Shown here piece by piece: positions 1 through 11,597 of a DNA stretch of 64,000 bases (positions within the stretch are counted from its first letter, which is position 1; each line of letters begins with the position of its first letter). The position numbers and the translations under genes are program-made. The DNA is taken from assembly GCA_027625915.1 (NCBI GenBank), contig JANTQA010000047.1, forward strand, positions 11,222,001-11,286,000. Direction: 5' to 3'. Source of the stretch: Anaeramoeba flamelloides. Lineage: Eukaryota > Metamonada > Anaeramoebidae. The notes below the pieces were generated by a model that made no database searches, was not told the origin of the DNA, and was given only the letters and a program-made list of their open reading frames with translations.

Positions 1-1358
1 CAAGGTAAGAATGGTCATTTCAGGATCCGCCCCATTATCCAAAGAACATCATAACTTTTTACGAGTTTGCTTTACTCCACATGTAATACAAGGATACGGG
101 TAAAATAACATTAATTTCAATTTTTTTTAAATTTTTTTTTTTAAAATTTTTTTTACAAAAATTGACAAATATTTTTAATTATCATTTTTCTTCTTTTTAA
201 TGTAGAAATATTTTGAAAATAATTTTGACTTTTTTTGCTTATTATTAACTTATCTACAAAATTTAAATTTTTTTTTATAATCTTGCCAAAATTAGATTAA
301 CCGAAACCGCTGCTGGTGGTGCCATTGGGAATCTCTACAATGTATTAGTTGGGGATATTGGTGCACCAAAGCCATGTATCGAAATTAAACTTGTAGATGT
401 GCCTGAAATGGAATATTATGCTAAAGATAATACAGGAGAAATTTGGTTACGAGGACCATCGGTTTTCAAAGGCTATTATAAAGATCCAGAAAAAACAAAA
501 GAAGTAATTACGAAAGATAACTGGTTTAAAACGGGTGATATTGGGAGATTTAATAAAAACGGAACATTAAGTATTATTGATCGAAAGAAAAATATTATCA
601 AGCTTGCACAGGGAGAATATATCTCTGTTGAATCATTAGAAAACTGTTTCATACAACATAAAAACGTTGCTCAAATTTGGGTCTTTGGTAATTCTTTTGA
701 AAGCTACCCAGTAGCTATCATTGTTCCCGATTTTGATTCTTTAGAAATCAAAGACGATGACGAAAAGGTAGAATATTGTAAAAATGAAGACAATATCAAA
801 CAATTCGAAAAGGATATTAAAGAATTGGCACTTAAATTTGGACTTAAAGGATTCGAAATTCCTAAAAAATTGTATCTTGAGCCTGTTCTCTTTACAATTG
901 AATCAAATCTCTTAACAGATACCCAAAAATTGAAAAGATTCCAATTGAAGAAAAAATATGAAGAAATAATTAAAGAACTGTATATTAAATTGAACGAAGA
1001 TCTTAAACAACAACAAAAAGAGAGAGAAAATGGCGGGGAAAAGGATAAAAAAAAAAAGAAAAATCAAGAAACTAAAGAAAAGAAAAATGAGAAGAAAAAA
1101 AATAAAAAGAAATCAGAATCTGAACCAGAAAAAGAAAAATCTGAAAAATCAGAATCTGAATCAGAAAAAGAAAAATCAGAAAAATCAAATTCAGAATCTG
1201 AATCAGAAAAAGAAAAATCAGACAAACCAAGTTCAAACTCGGAAAAATCCGAATCAGAAAAATCAGAAAAATCCGAATCAGAATCTGAATCAGAAAAAGA
1301 AAAATCCGAAAAATCAGACAAGCCAAGTTCAGATTCAGAAAAATCAGATTCTGATTAA
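1..1358 (+). CDS. Long-chain acyl-CoA synthetase, C-terminal part (5' end outside window)
   Basis: Activates long-chain fatty acids to acyl-CoA using ATP (ANL adenylate-forming family). Two exons are visible: 2-99 and 296-1358, joined across a GT-AG intron (100-295) that splits the Gly codon of the YGLTETAA adenylation motif. Further motifs follow in family order: GYYKDPEKT, TGDIG, and DRKKNIIKLAQGEYIS, the linker and C-terminal-domain signature of eukaryotic ACSLs. About 386 residues are visible; the AMP-binding N-terminal half must lie to the left. The last ~120 residues are unusual for the family: a Lys-rich stretch, then repeated Ser-Glu-Lys units (SESESEKEKSEKS type) up to the TAA stop. 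This tail is probably disordered and a candidate for phosphorylation or variable length. Family assignment is firm; chain-length specificity and organelle cannot be read. Confidence 0.93.
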
Positions 1359-1775
1359 ACCAAAAAATCAATCATTAAATATTATAATATTTTATAAACG
1401 CTCCAATATTTAAAAATATATTCTTTTCTAATTCATATTTAATCATTTATTTTTTTTTATTTTTATTCTTATTATTTTTATTTATTAATATTTGATCAAA
1501 ATCAAAAATTTATTTATGGATTTATTTTTTCAATTAAAATTATTTTTTTCTTGTTTTTTATACTTTCAAAAGTTACTTCAATAACAAAAAAATTTCAAAA
1601 AATCAATTTACCTTTTTTTGTTTTGTTTTATTCCTAAGTTACCAACCAAATACCTAAAACAAAATTTCTGATTATTATATTTAATATTTTGTAATAATCA
1701 GTCATTTTTTTACTCTCTTTTTTTAGTAAAATTTTCAAATTATTTAATATCAATTTAAAAATTAATTTAAATTGA

Positions 1776-3163
1776 CTGTTGTAAAAAAAAAAATACATAC
1801 ATTTAAAAAAGTGGTAAATTTTTTTTTAGAAAATAATAAAAATTTAATTGTGAGCATTAGTAATGCTCATCGAAAAGATTAAAATATTTTACAAAGTTAT
1901 TCAGAATCCAACTAGGAATTAATAGTCTCCTAAGAAGCATTGTACTTAACTTTTCTTCATTTCAAATCCCTCAAGATTCTTCAAGTAAAATGACTATATA
2001 AGTAAAATCTTTATTTTTCAAAATAAATCTCAAGAAAATGAAGAATCATCACACCTTATTTATTTATGTTAATTAAATTGTAATTTTAAAAATAAGTATT
2101 GGTATGCTGAGTATTTTGAATTTGATCTCAATTCCTTAGAGTATTTAATTATTTATAATGGAATTCAATACTATTTTTTAGAAAAATAAAGTTTTTTTTA
2201 TGATATACAATTAAAAATTGTTTACAGCCGTTCCAACCCTACTGTGAAATTTGACAGACATAGGAATTGACTTTTTTGTCTCTGTTAAACATAAAAAAAA
2301 AATCTTCGATTATAAGCTATTACAGATTTTATGGTTTGACATAGTTTTTTTTAAAAAATTCCTTATGTGATTCAAACTAGAGATAAAAATCTTGTTGTTT
2401 ATGAAACAAATTCAAAAATCCCAAACAAAGATTCCCAAGAATGGAGATCCAATTTAGTAATTTCCTTAAAATGGTCCTGCCTTTTGATTTTTAGGTGTTT
2501 AGAAATTGGAGATCCTGAAAAAAATTGAAAAATTTTTGTAAATTGTTGATCATCCAGAAAGGTTAGGAGTGAAAAATTCAAATTCTAATTTTTTCTCAAT
2601 GATAAATTTTTGCTCTCTTATAAAATTTCACGGTTTGTAATAGGCTATCACACAACCATAAAATCCTGTCATAAAAAGAAAAGTGTGAGATAGAAAATAA
2701 ATTTTCTGTTTATCATAGATTTCACGGTAGGGTTGGAACGGCTGTATTATAAATTAATCATTTTCACAATTGTTTTATCTTAACAAAAAAAGATTATATC
2801 TCAAGTGTAGACGAAATAATTCAGATTAAATGTTAATGATTATTTCTCAAAGTTGTAATTTTTATGATATATTGATTTCCCAAAAAATGTACTTTTTACT
2901 CATTTTGGCTAGTTTATACAACAAAAAAATATAAATTCACTTTTACATTCATTTTACTTCAAGAATCTTAAGGGAATTGAAATATTTAAAAGTTAAGTAC
3001 AATGCTTCTTAGGAGACTATTAATTCCTATTTGAATCATTATTAACTTTTAAAAATATTTTAATCCTTTTTACTCAGCATTACTAATCTTTACAATTAAA
3101 TTTTTATTATTTTATAAAAAAAAAATTACAACTTTTTTGATGTGCTTCATTTTTTTACAACAG
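1776..3163. mobile_element. Inverted-repeat element with a nested insertion
   Basis: The ends begin CTGTTGTAAAAAAA on the left and, reversed, CTGTTGTAAAAAAATG on the right. A long inner block is strongly conserved between the arms: GTCTCCTAAGAAGCATTGTA near 1925 reappears reverse-complemented near 3000. Arms of roughly 250 bp flank a centre occupied by the element at 2225-2744. I could not find a target-site duplication, so exact ends and superfamily are uncertain. No coding capacity is visible. Confidence 0.6.
2225..2744. mobile_element. Tc1/mariner-type MITE, nested
   Basis: Terminal inverted repeats read CAGCCGTTCCAACCCTAC on the left and the same 18 bases, reversed, on the right; the match continues into GTGAAAT with one mismatch. 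TA dinucleotides lie immediately outside both ends (2223-2224 and 2745-2746), the duplication made by Tc1/mariner transposases. About 520 bp with no usable reading frame, so non-autonomous. Related ends occur at 55600-55998 and more distantly at 27228-27423. Confidence 0.7.
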
Positions 3164-3540
3164 CCATAAGAGATAGAATTTGGTTGGATTTTATTTATAT
3201 GTTTAAAACATTTCTTTTTTTCTTATATTTTATTTTTCTTTTTCTTTTATTTTGAAAATATTACTATTTGTTTCAAAAGAAATAAACGAATGAAGTATAA
3301 ATCTGATTAAGAGATTCAATTAAAAACGACTAAATATTATTATATTGAATGTAAGAGGGATAATATCAAAAGATTGAATATCTATATTTGGTAGGGGGGA
3401 TAAACTTTGTTTAATGTGTTTTCTCCCCAGTAATAATTTGCAAAGATATTAAATCCAACGGATAAATTTCCTTCATTAATTAAAAATAGTAGAAATAGAT
3501 CTCCAAAAGAAAGTCAAGAAATTATTATTAAGATTCAAGT

Positions 3541-4330
3541 AATTACAATTAAAAATAATTTTTTGAAATGGAAAAAAAAAAAAAATTGGATTTTTAATTA
3601 GGTGCCTAATACCAATTAAAAACTATCCAATATGCAATAAAAGATGGATCTCAAAAAATCAACAATCAAAGACGAAGAAATTTTTTAGAAAAAAGCGACA
3701 AAGAGCAATAGTCAATTTCCAATTAGAATAGTTTTGAAATATATAAATTACAAAACAAATGTACGAATTTTGAAGTGTTGGTCTTTGGCACTTTTTCAGA
3801 TCTCCGAGTTTGTTGTTTTTTTGATTTTTTTCATTTCTAAAATGTGTTATTTTTTTCTCAAGAATATTACATAATATTTACTTTGTCAAATATAGAGAGT
3901 TCTAAAATAACCATAAATTTGGTTAAATGGGATTAATTTTTTTGTGAATTGAAAGAAAATAATGTGTTTTAAATTGAATATATTTGACCCTTTGGAAATT
4001 TAAAAAAAGAAATTAGTTATTTTTTGGTATTTAAATTTTTGAATTGTTCTTGAATTGAGAATGCTTTTTCCAATTGTTTTTTTAATTGATTTTGTTGTCA
4101 ATGAGGATCCTATGAATTTTTTTCTTTAAATTGTTTTAATTAAAGTAAGATTAATTTCAGAATACCTCTTTTGGCTTCAAGCCGCTCATTGGGTATGGAG
4201 TAAATCAAACAGTAAATGAATCTAACCTTAAAGAGTATTTCTGTTTTTTTATTACGAAACTTTCACGAAAAAGGTTATAAAGAAGATTTTTTGTCGATAA
4301 TTAAAGACATTTTAATATCTATCAGATAGC
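3541..4330 (+). repeat. Long direct repeat, copy 1 (partner 48745-49570)
   Basis: Shares collinear blocks with 48745-49570, for example GGTGCCTAATACCAATTAAA near 3601 and 48789, then matching blocks around AAAAAAGCGACAAAGAGC, GATCTCCGAG, TTGGATCCTATGAA and GTATGGAGTAAAT-like sequence. Similarity is clear but eroded. No terminal repeats or protein seen, so it could be a transposon fragment or an old segmental duplication. Confidence 0.55.
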
Positions 4331-4709
4331 CTTTATTTTCTTAGGTTTATTGGTATTTTATAAGATTTTTTATTGGCTTCTTTTGGTTGTCTTTGTAATT
4401 TAAATAGTAGAAAATTTCAACCGATTTTCGTTTTTTTTAATTTTGTAATCTAAACTCCAGTATCAAAATGTCTGTTCACAAAATATAGAGAAACGTATCA
4501 AAGATAAAGAAGAAAGAGAAATCAAAGATTACAACTTTGAGATACCATTTCGAAGAAAACTCTATTTGAAAAAAGAAAAATCGAAAAGTGAAATGAAGAG
4601 AAAATTTAAACCCCTTCATGTCAAATGTCAACCTTAAAAAAAAAAGAGAAGGCACTACACGAGCATAGTGTGGTTATCAAAAAGAAATGAGCAGATGTTT
4701 TGGATATTT

Positions 4710-5251
4710 CCAGAGTAGTTCAAAAGATGCTAAAATGCAAAAATTTGATTTTTGATTCTATTTTTTATTTTTTAGAATATTTGGATTCTAATTGTAGAAT
4801 CTTGGATTCTTTTTTTAAAAGCAAATGTGACGAGTATAAAGAATTTTAAAACAATTAAAATAATAAAAACAATACAATTGTTAGTGTAGAAATAATATCT
4901 TTTTTAAAACAAATAAAATAACCAAAAAAATGAAAAGTTAGCATCTCAAAAATACCAAAAAAAAAACAACCAACAGCTCTCAACCACACACACAAACAAA
5001 ATAGAATCTTTTGATTCTAAAAAAAAAATCAACTGATAAACAAATAATTCCCAAATTCAACTTTTCAGGATCAAACAAATTATAAAGTCAAGGTTTTTAG
5101 ATCAAATAGTTTTAACAAAATCTACTATATTGTTTAACTCAGCCATTCTAAAAACATCAACTTTTTAGAATCTTTGGATTCATAAGAATCTTAAAATAAT
5201 TATTTTAGAATCTTCGGATTCTATTTTTTAGAATATTTTGAACTACTCTGG
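4710..5251. mobile_element. MITE with 6-bp target-site duplication
   Basis: Terminal inverted repeats begin CCAGAGTAGTTCAAAA at both ends. The identical hexamer ATATTT lies just outside each end (4704-4709 and 5252-5257). Inside, near both ends, the palindrome-like unit AGAATCTTTGGATTCT recurs several times (near 4770, 4795, 5165 and 5210), arranged as subterminal repeats. 542 bp, non-coding. It stops about 90 bp before the Sec13 start codon and so may contribute to that gene's upstream region. Confidence 0.7.
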
Positions 5252-5339
5252 ATATTTCGAATCATTTTTTGCTTTGTTTTCTTTTTCTAATTCTTTTTTT
5301 AATTAAAACACCATAAATTTAAACACCAAATAAATCAAA

Positions 5340-6750
5340 ATGGAACTCAAAACAACACAAAAAGGTTTGGTACATGACGTTCAAATGGATTTTTATGGGA
5401 AACAAGTTGCAACCTGTTCTTCAGATGGTAAAATCCAAATTTTCCAAATCGATGGAGAAAAACAAAATCTTGTTGCAGAATTAGAAGAGTAAGTGATTTT
5501 TTTGAAAAATACAATTGACTTCATGATTGAATTTTTCAAAATTAACAGTTCCAATTTAAAATACTTTTTGTCTTGAATTGCATTTTGTATTTGTGCTTTT
5601 TTTTTATTTTTTTAAAAACCACCTCGTAAATTCGCCTTCTTGTCCATTTTCTTCAATTCCTTACATATTAATTCCTTCTCATCAAAAAAAAAAATAAATC
5701 GATATTAATCTTTGAACAAAAGCCACGAAGGGCCTGTTTGGCAAATTAGTTGGTCAAACCCAAAATTTGGAATACACCTTGCTTCGTGTAGTAACGATGG
5801 GAGTGTAATTATTTGGAAGCAAACCAATCAAAATTGGATCAAAGAATACCAGTTTGCAGATTTTTCTTCATCTGTCAATTCTGTCGATTGGGCACCATTC
5901 CAATTTGGCCTCCATCTTGCTTGTGGATCGTCCGATGGCAACATTGTTGTTTTGTCTTTAATTAATGGCAAATGGAAAATAAACAAGCACAAGTCTCATC
6001 AAGTTGGGGTAAATTCAGTTTGTTGGGGGCCTTTCATTCAAAATCAAACAAACGAAGATCAACCAAAACTGTACAAAACTTTTTTTTTTTTTTTGTTGTT
6101 GTTTTTATTCTTGTTTCTTTTTCTTTTTTTGATCCTTATTCTGTTTTTTTTTTTCTATTTCTTTGGAAATTTGTGCTTTAATTTTTGTCACCTGCTTGAG
6201 TTTCAACCTTTTGAATATTTGTATCAGAGAGAGATCTGTTTTATAATCAAAATTTAGGCCTATATTAAAAATTATCAACCTTTTTTAAATAACCACAATT
6301 ATCCATTAAACAATTACAAATAAAACAAACCATACCTTTAGTCAACTTGTTAGTGGAGGTGGTGATAGTCTAGTTAAAATCTGGCTTTTTGATCTTGCCA
6401 AGGGTTTAAAATTATTGGAAACCCTAAGTGGGCACACCTCATGGGTTCGCTGTGTTGCATGGCGAAAAACAACAAGCACCAAGTTAGTAATTGCAAGTTG
6501 TTCTCAAGATCAAACAGTTTTAATCTGGACAAAAGAAAAAACAACAAAACAAAACTCCAAGCAACCCACAAGATGGATCCCTAAGAAATTATCAGATTTC
6601 CCAGATATAGTCTGGCATGTGTCTTGGTCTTTAACTTCCAATTTACTCTCAGTTAGTTGTGGAGACTCAGACATTTCGTTTTGGGAAGAAAACCAAGACG
6701 GAAAATGGATCAAAACGGATTTTAATCAAGTTGTCGAACAAAAAAATTAA
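5340..6750 (+). CDS. SEC13: Sec13, COPII and nuclear-pore WD40 protein
   Basis: Six-bladed WD40 propeller that pairs with Sec31 in the COPII outer coat and with Nup145C/Nup96 in the nuclear-pore Y complex. Three exons: 5340-5488, 5723-6070 and 6342-6750, with GT-AG introns of 234 and 271 nt; phases match at both junctions. The 301-residue product is the usual family length. It starts MELKTTQKGLVHDVQMDFYG, followed by blades with CSSDGKIQIFQ, HEGPVWQISW, ASCSNDGSVIIWK, GVNSVCWGPF, VSGGGDSLVKIW, GHTSWVRCVAW, ASCSQDQTVLIW and VWHVSWS, ending with the last-blade strand NLLSVSCGDSDISFWEE. The open blade completed by Sec31 or Nup145C is inferred from the family. Reading past the second donor gives a Phe-rich nonsense tail, which confirms the intron. 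Confidence 0.95.
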
Positions 6751-9700
6751 GATTTTAGAAGAAAATTTTTGTTTGGGATTACTTGCTTTTTCTTCTTTGT
6801 TTTTTTTTTTTTTCAAATTATTTTTTTTTTATTTGCTTTTCTTTTCCTTTCTTTCTTTATTATTTGACTTAATTTCGTTTTTTTTTATCTAAATAAAACA
6901 AAAAATTCCAATTAATATCTAACAACAACTATTTCTTCATTTGTTCTTGATCTTTGAATTTTTTGAACAAGATCAATTTGGTTTTTGAATTTTTTTTTAA
7001 ACAGACACCCTTTTGTTAGATCCCATCCCGAAGAAAAAAAATTAGCCCCCTAATAAGAAATTCTACATTATTGCTGTTTAGACCAATAATAAACCCAACT
7101 TTACACTTTTAAGGACTACATTTTCAGGTGAAAAGGGTGAAATTATTTATAAAAACCCTCCTATAAGAGTTCTGTAATCTCAGTTAAATTTAAACACTGA
7201 GAATTTCTTTTTAAAAAAAATGTGTAAATTTTCACCATTCCAATAATTTTCACAATTTTACCCTTATCATAGATCCTGACAAAATTTGATATTTTAATAT
7301 TTAATAATTTCCATTTCAAATCAAGAAACACAAAGCAATTCCTATGGCTTTTCTAAATATTTTCAACATTTGATTTTACAAGTTTGAAATGTTTTCAAAT
7401 TTGAACTTTTGTTTGAAAACCCTTTTTAGGTCATTTTTTAAAAATTCCTCTTTCAAAGATCAATTTGATAATTTTTTTTTTTTTGTATTAATTTTAACTT
7501 CAGAAATTATTTATTTTTTGTAGCAATTTCTTCAGAATGAAAATTCTTTTTGAGAAGTAAAAGTAAATATAACCATAATTCACTTTTTGATTCTTTTTTT
7601 ATTCAATGGTTCATTTTGAAACAATTTGAATTCTTTTTGTTTTATATTTGTGATTATATATATTCTTATAGGCACTGAAAAGTTAAAATTTAAATATATT
7701 TATTTTTTTTTACAAATCGTTTTTTTTTACAGATTAAACACTTTTATCTCTGATAATTAAACCAAATCTTCTGTAAGTCTTATCAAAAAAAAAAATTAGT
7801 CTTAATTTTCGTTGTAAACAATAAAAATGTATTTTCATTGTCTGGAAAAGGAATATTTTTACATCTTTCAGAATTCTTATCATAAAATAAATTTATTTCA
7901 ATTCCAAAGCAAAAATCTTTTATTTTTCAATAATTTCAAATTTTATCATTTTGAATACACATAATATAACACTTATTTTGAATTAGAAAAATACTAAATA
8001 AGTTGAATATGTATATCTAAAATAAGAAGTAAAAAAATTGTCAAAATTTGGGATTGCTATTTTTTTTTTTAAAAATATAAGAAAATATTATTTCTTCTTT
8101 TTTAGGTTTAAAATGAAGATCTTCAAAAATCTTTACTGTGTTTTTTTCTTTTAAAGTTTGTTATATCGTGATAAGTCAACTTGATTTAAAAATGATTGAA
8201 TATATAAATATATTGACTTTGGAAAACTTGATTAAAATACCAGATTTTGTAGATCTTAAATGCTTTGAAAATACAGTGTTTATGATCCAGGTTAATTTAA
8301 GAAGAATTTTTGTTAAATTTTTCTCTGGAAAATAAATTTTAAATTTACTTTATAATTTACAAGTCTTTTGAACTAAAATAGTCAGATAAATCCCAGTCGA
8401 GGTCAAAAAATTTTTTTTATATGTTTCATACTTACAAGTTAATATTTAAAGTCAGGAAAACTAATACTTTGCCTTTCTCCAACTTTTTTTTTTTGAAGTA
8501 AAATATTTTAGAACATTAATAAAAAATTATTATCTTTTGTTTTATATGGTAACACAAAACTAAATCTCTATTAAAAAAAACTTCTCATTGGTATTCAATT
8601 TAAACCTTCCAATTGAAAAAAAAAAACAATTTCTAAAATGAAAAAGTTGGTTCTTCTGAAGTTAGTCCTCACAAAATTAAAATCAAGAAATTACAATTTT
8701 ATTTGTCTTAAAAATGGTTTGTGAACTGTTCTTGACAGAGTTGGAGACTTTTGCTTTCGGTATTAACCCCCAAATACATTAAAATATATTTTTTAAATAA
8801 TTTATACCAAAAAAAAAATTCTTATGATTTAAAAATATTCGGAAGTTTTCCAACCTTTATTTGAATTTAAAGAAATTTTATATCATATTAAGGAAGTTTT
8901 TTTTGAACTAAATATATATTCTATTATTTTTTTTTAATAATTTCCTTTATTTCAAATCTGTATGAATATTTTTTTACCAATACCAGTAATATGATATGAA
9001 AATATATCAATAAATTGTGATAAATTAAGTTGATTTATTTTTTTTTGAAATTAAAATTGAATTTTCTTTTATTTCTACTTCAATTAATCAAACAGAACCG
9101 AATTTAATTCTGAATAATGGATATTGGTACATTTTTTGAATTTTTAATAAAACTCTTAATATATGATTAATCTGGGTATTTTGACTTTTTAATCCCCTTT
9201 TTGATTATTTTAAAATTTCCAATCTATAATTCAACAAAAGTCGGATAACTGCTTTTAATAACCTTAATTTAATCCGAAGTGAGAATTTTGAATTTTTATT
9301 TATTTATTTATTTATTGTGAGAATTTTGAATTTTTTAAAAAAATAGTTATATTGGTTTGTTCTACTTTCATGAATTTACTTTAGAGAAAGTAGTTACAAT
9401 TTACACTTTTGAAAATTTATAATTGCAACAAAATTTACTGAAAAATGATTGTTCGAGTGCCAATGAGATATTAAAAATTTATCTCCAAAATACCATTTAT
9501 AACTATATTTGTAAAAAAGAGTCAAAATAAATCAAAGTTAAATCTTTAATTATTCAATTTATTGAATATTTTTTTTTGATTAAATTTCGTAGTTTTATTA
9601 AATTACGTTTTGGATCTAGAAATTTATTTATGGGAATGTTTAAAAGTAATCATACAATAAGTGAAAAAAAAAGACAGTACCTAAGTAGGTGTGTATTTGA

Positions 9701-11597
9701 AACACATTTTTTTACTAAGAAGACCAAACACGAAGGATCACCTTTCCAGAAAATTTTTTTGAAATCAATAATAAATTAAAAAAAAAAAATCCAACCTAAA
9801 ACTATTTTCGAAGATTTTTTTCTTTGTATTCTTAATTTGGATGAATCCAAACAAGTGATTACCTTGGATTTCTCATCCTATTATTATTTATTATTATATA
9901 TTAAAAGATTTTTTTCCAAATTTGCTTTCAAAATTCTATTTTGAAATATTTTTATCAAAACAAGGCCAGAGAAAAAATACAGTTTCAAAGATTAAAGTAA
10001 ATGTGATTGAATTTTCAGAATCAAAAAAAAAACAGTAGGAAAGATTCGACTCAATGAAAAAGAAAAATTGAGAAAAAATTTCAATCAGAATTCAGAATTA
10101 TTTTGAGGTTTCAAATTAATGGAAAATAAATAAATAATCAAAAAAAATACTCTATTATATCCTTTTTTCTGAAGAAGGATTATTTCCAAAAATCAATTTT
10201 CTTGAGCCAAAACTAGAATTAGATGAAATCAAAATAAAATAGAATTTTTAAATTCATTTTTGAAATTCTTTAGAAATTGACAAGTGATTTATTTCTTAAA
10301 AATTTTCACAATAAAAGTTTTTATGTGTATAATTAAAAATAAAAGGAAGTAAAAAAGAAGTAACTGTATCAAAATACACAGATAATATCAATAAATAAAT
10401 AATTTTTATTTATTTTTTCTTATCAAATTTTTTTTTTTTTATTTGGTTCCATTTTTTGATGGTATATAAATAATCATACTGGGGTATATAACAACTCTGT
10501 TATTTATTAAAATATTTATTAATTTGGTTAAAGAAATGATTTGAATAATTAAGTCTCTTATAAATGGTGGTACTCGAAAATTTTTACAATACACTTACTC
10601 CCCATCTAGAAATATACAAACTGAAAAATCTCAAATTAAGGACATTTTTTGGAATTATTTTTTAAACAAATTATTTTTCTCGAATACGAAATCTTGTTAA
10701 TTAATTTGAAATTGTATTTGTGTCTTAATTTTCGTTCAACGTTTGTGTCTTAAAAATAAAATTACTGTATCAAAAGTGATTTTTTTTTCTTTTATTTGAA
10801 ATTTTATATCGTTTTTTTTTTTCAATCAAAATTCCCAGTATTTAACTTTACTGATATTTTTTGTATAATTGTCAGGTTCTTAGTAAGGATAATCCAAAAA
10901 ATTTAACTTATTTGATATAAAACACAAAAAAATATTGTTTTCTTGGCATCAATGTTTCCTTTTTTTAATTACAATAAGATCGTTTGTAATAATTTGAAAC
11001 TGTCCACTTCAAAAAATATTTTTATCAATGAGAAAATCTGATATATATCTTAATAAAATATTTGTTCATAAATGAACTTTTGTTAAACCCCTTATCATTA
11101 ACGAAGTAAATTTTTTTCTTAATTTATTCACAGTAAAATCTAATAATTTCAGTTTTAACATTTTTTAATTTTTGTATACTATGATAAGAAATATACTTTT
11201 ATAAAAAAAAAAAGAAAAAGAAACTTTACATCTCACTATGACACTTATCAACGTTTTTTAATACCAACTTCAAAACAAACATCAAGACTATGAGCAAAAT
11301 GGAATTTTGAATCATTATCAATAAATCAAAGTTCAATAAAAAATTGTTTTATGATTAATGAAAAAAAAAAAAAAAAAATTGAAAAAAATAAGAACGATTT
11401 TTATTGGTTTTTTCTTAAAGAAATATATATATATATATATATTTAACAGATTTGAGAAAGATAAAAAATAAATATTTTTATAACAAATAATAAAAATAAA
11501 GATATTAATAATAATATTGATTTTAAATTGGATTGATTTCAAAGCTAAAAAAAGAAATAAAGAAAAACATAAAATGGAAAAAAAAAAAAAAACACGA
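6751..11597. other. Gene-free stretch between Sec13 and the anoctamin gene
   Basis: Nearly 5 kb with no frame that looks like a conserved protein. It contains copy A of a ~1.2-kb three-copy repeat (9379-10604), homopolymers, and an AT microsatellite at about 11418-11442. The Sec13 and anoctamin genes converge here, so their 3' untranslated regions lie at its two ends. Confidence 0.65.
9379..10604 (+). repeat. Dispersed 1.2-kb repeat, copy A (partners 26951-28215 minus, 44570-45767 plus)
   Basis: Collinear with copy C: shared blocks include AGTTTTATTAAATT, TTTTGGATCTAGAAAT, TGTGTATTTGAAAC, TTTGCTTTCAAAATTC, AACTAGAATTAGATGA and GGTTAAA.AAATGATTTGAA. The right end (AAATGGTGGTACTC...) and the left end (AGTAGTTACAATTTACA) are weakly complementary and resemble AGTAAGTACATTTT seen in the other copies, suggesting short terminal inverted repeats. 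The short frame at 9576-9779 follows the DNA similarity and is not convincing as a gene. Confidence 0.6.

Larger units (their letters stand above)
1359..5339. other. Intergenic, repeat-rich
   Basis: No convincing gene. The stretch holds an outer inverted-repeat element (1776-3163) with a second one inside it (2225-2744), one copy of a long direct repeat (3541-4330; partner at 48745-49570), and a 542-bp inverted-repeat element just upstream of Sec13 (4710-5251). Reading frames here are short and dominated by Phe, Lys, Asn and Ile. Confidence 0.7.

Noticed and set aside
8138-8335. 65-codon plus-strand frame with mixed residues
   Set aside because: Borderline composition, no partner exon and no recognisable motif; not enough to call a gene.
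9576-9779. Frame similar to one at 44782-45072, considered as a conserved protein
   Set aside because: The similarity follows the DNA similarity of the 1.2-kb repeat and the frames shift relative to each other, so there is no sign of protein-level constraint.
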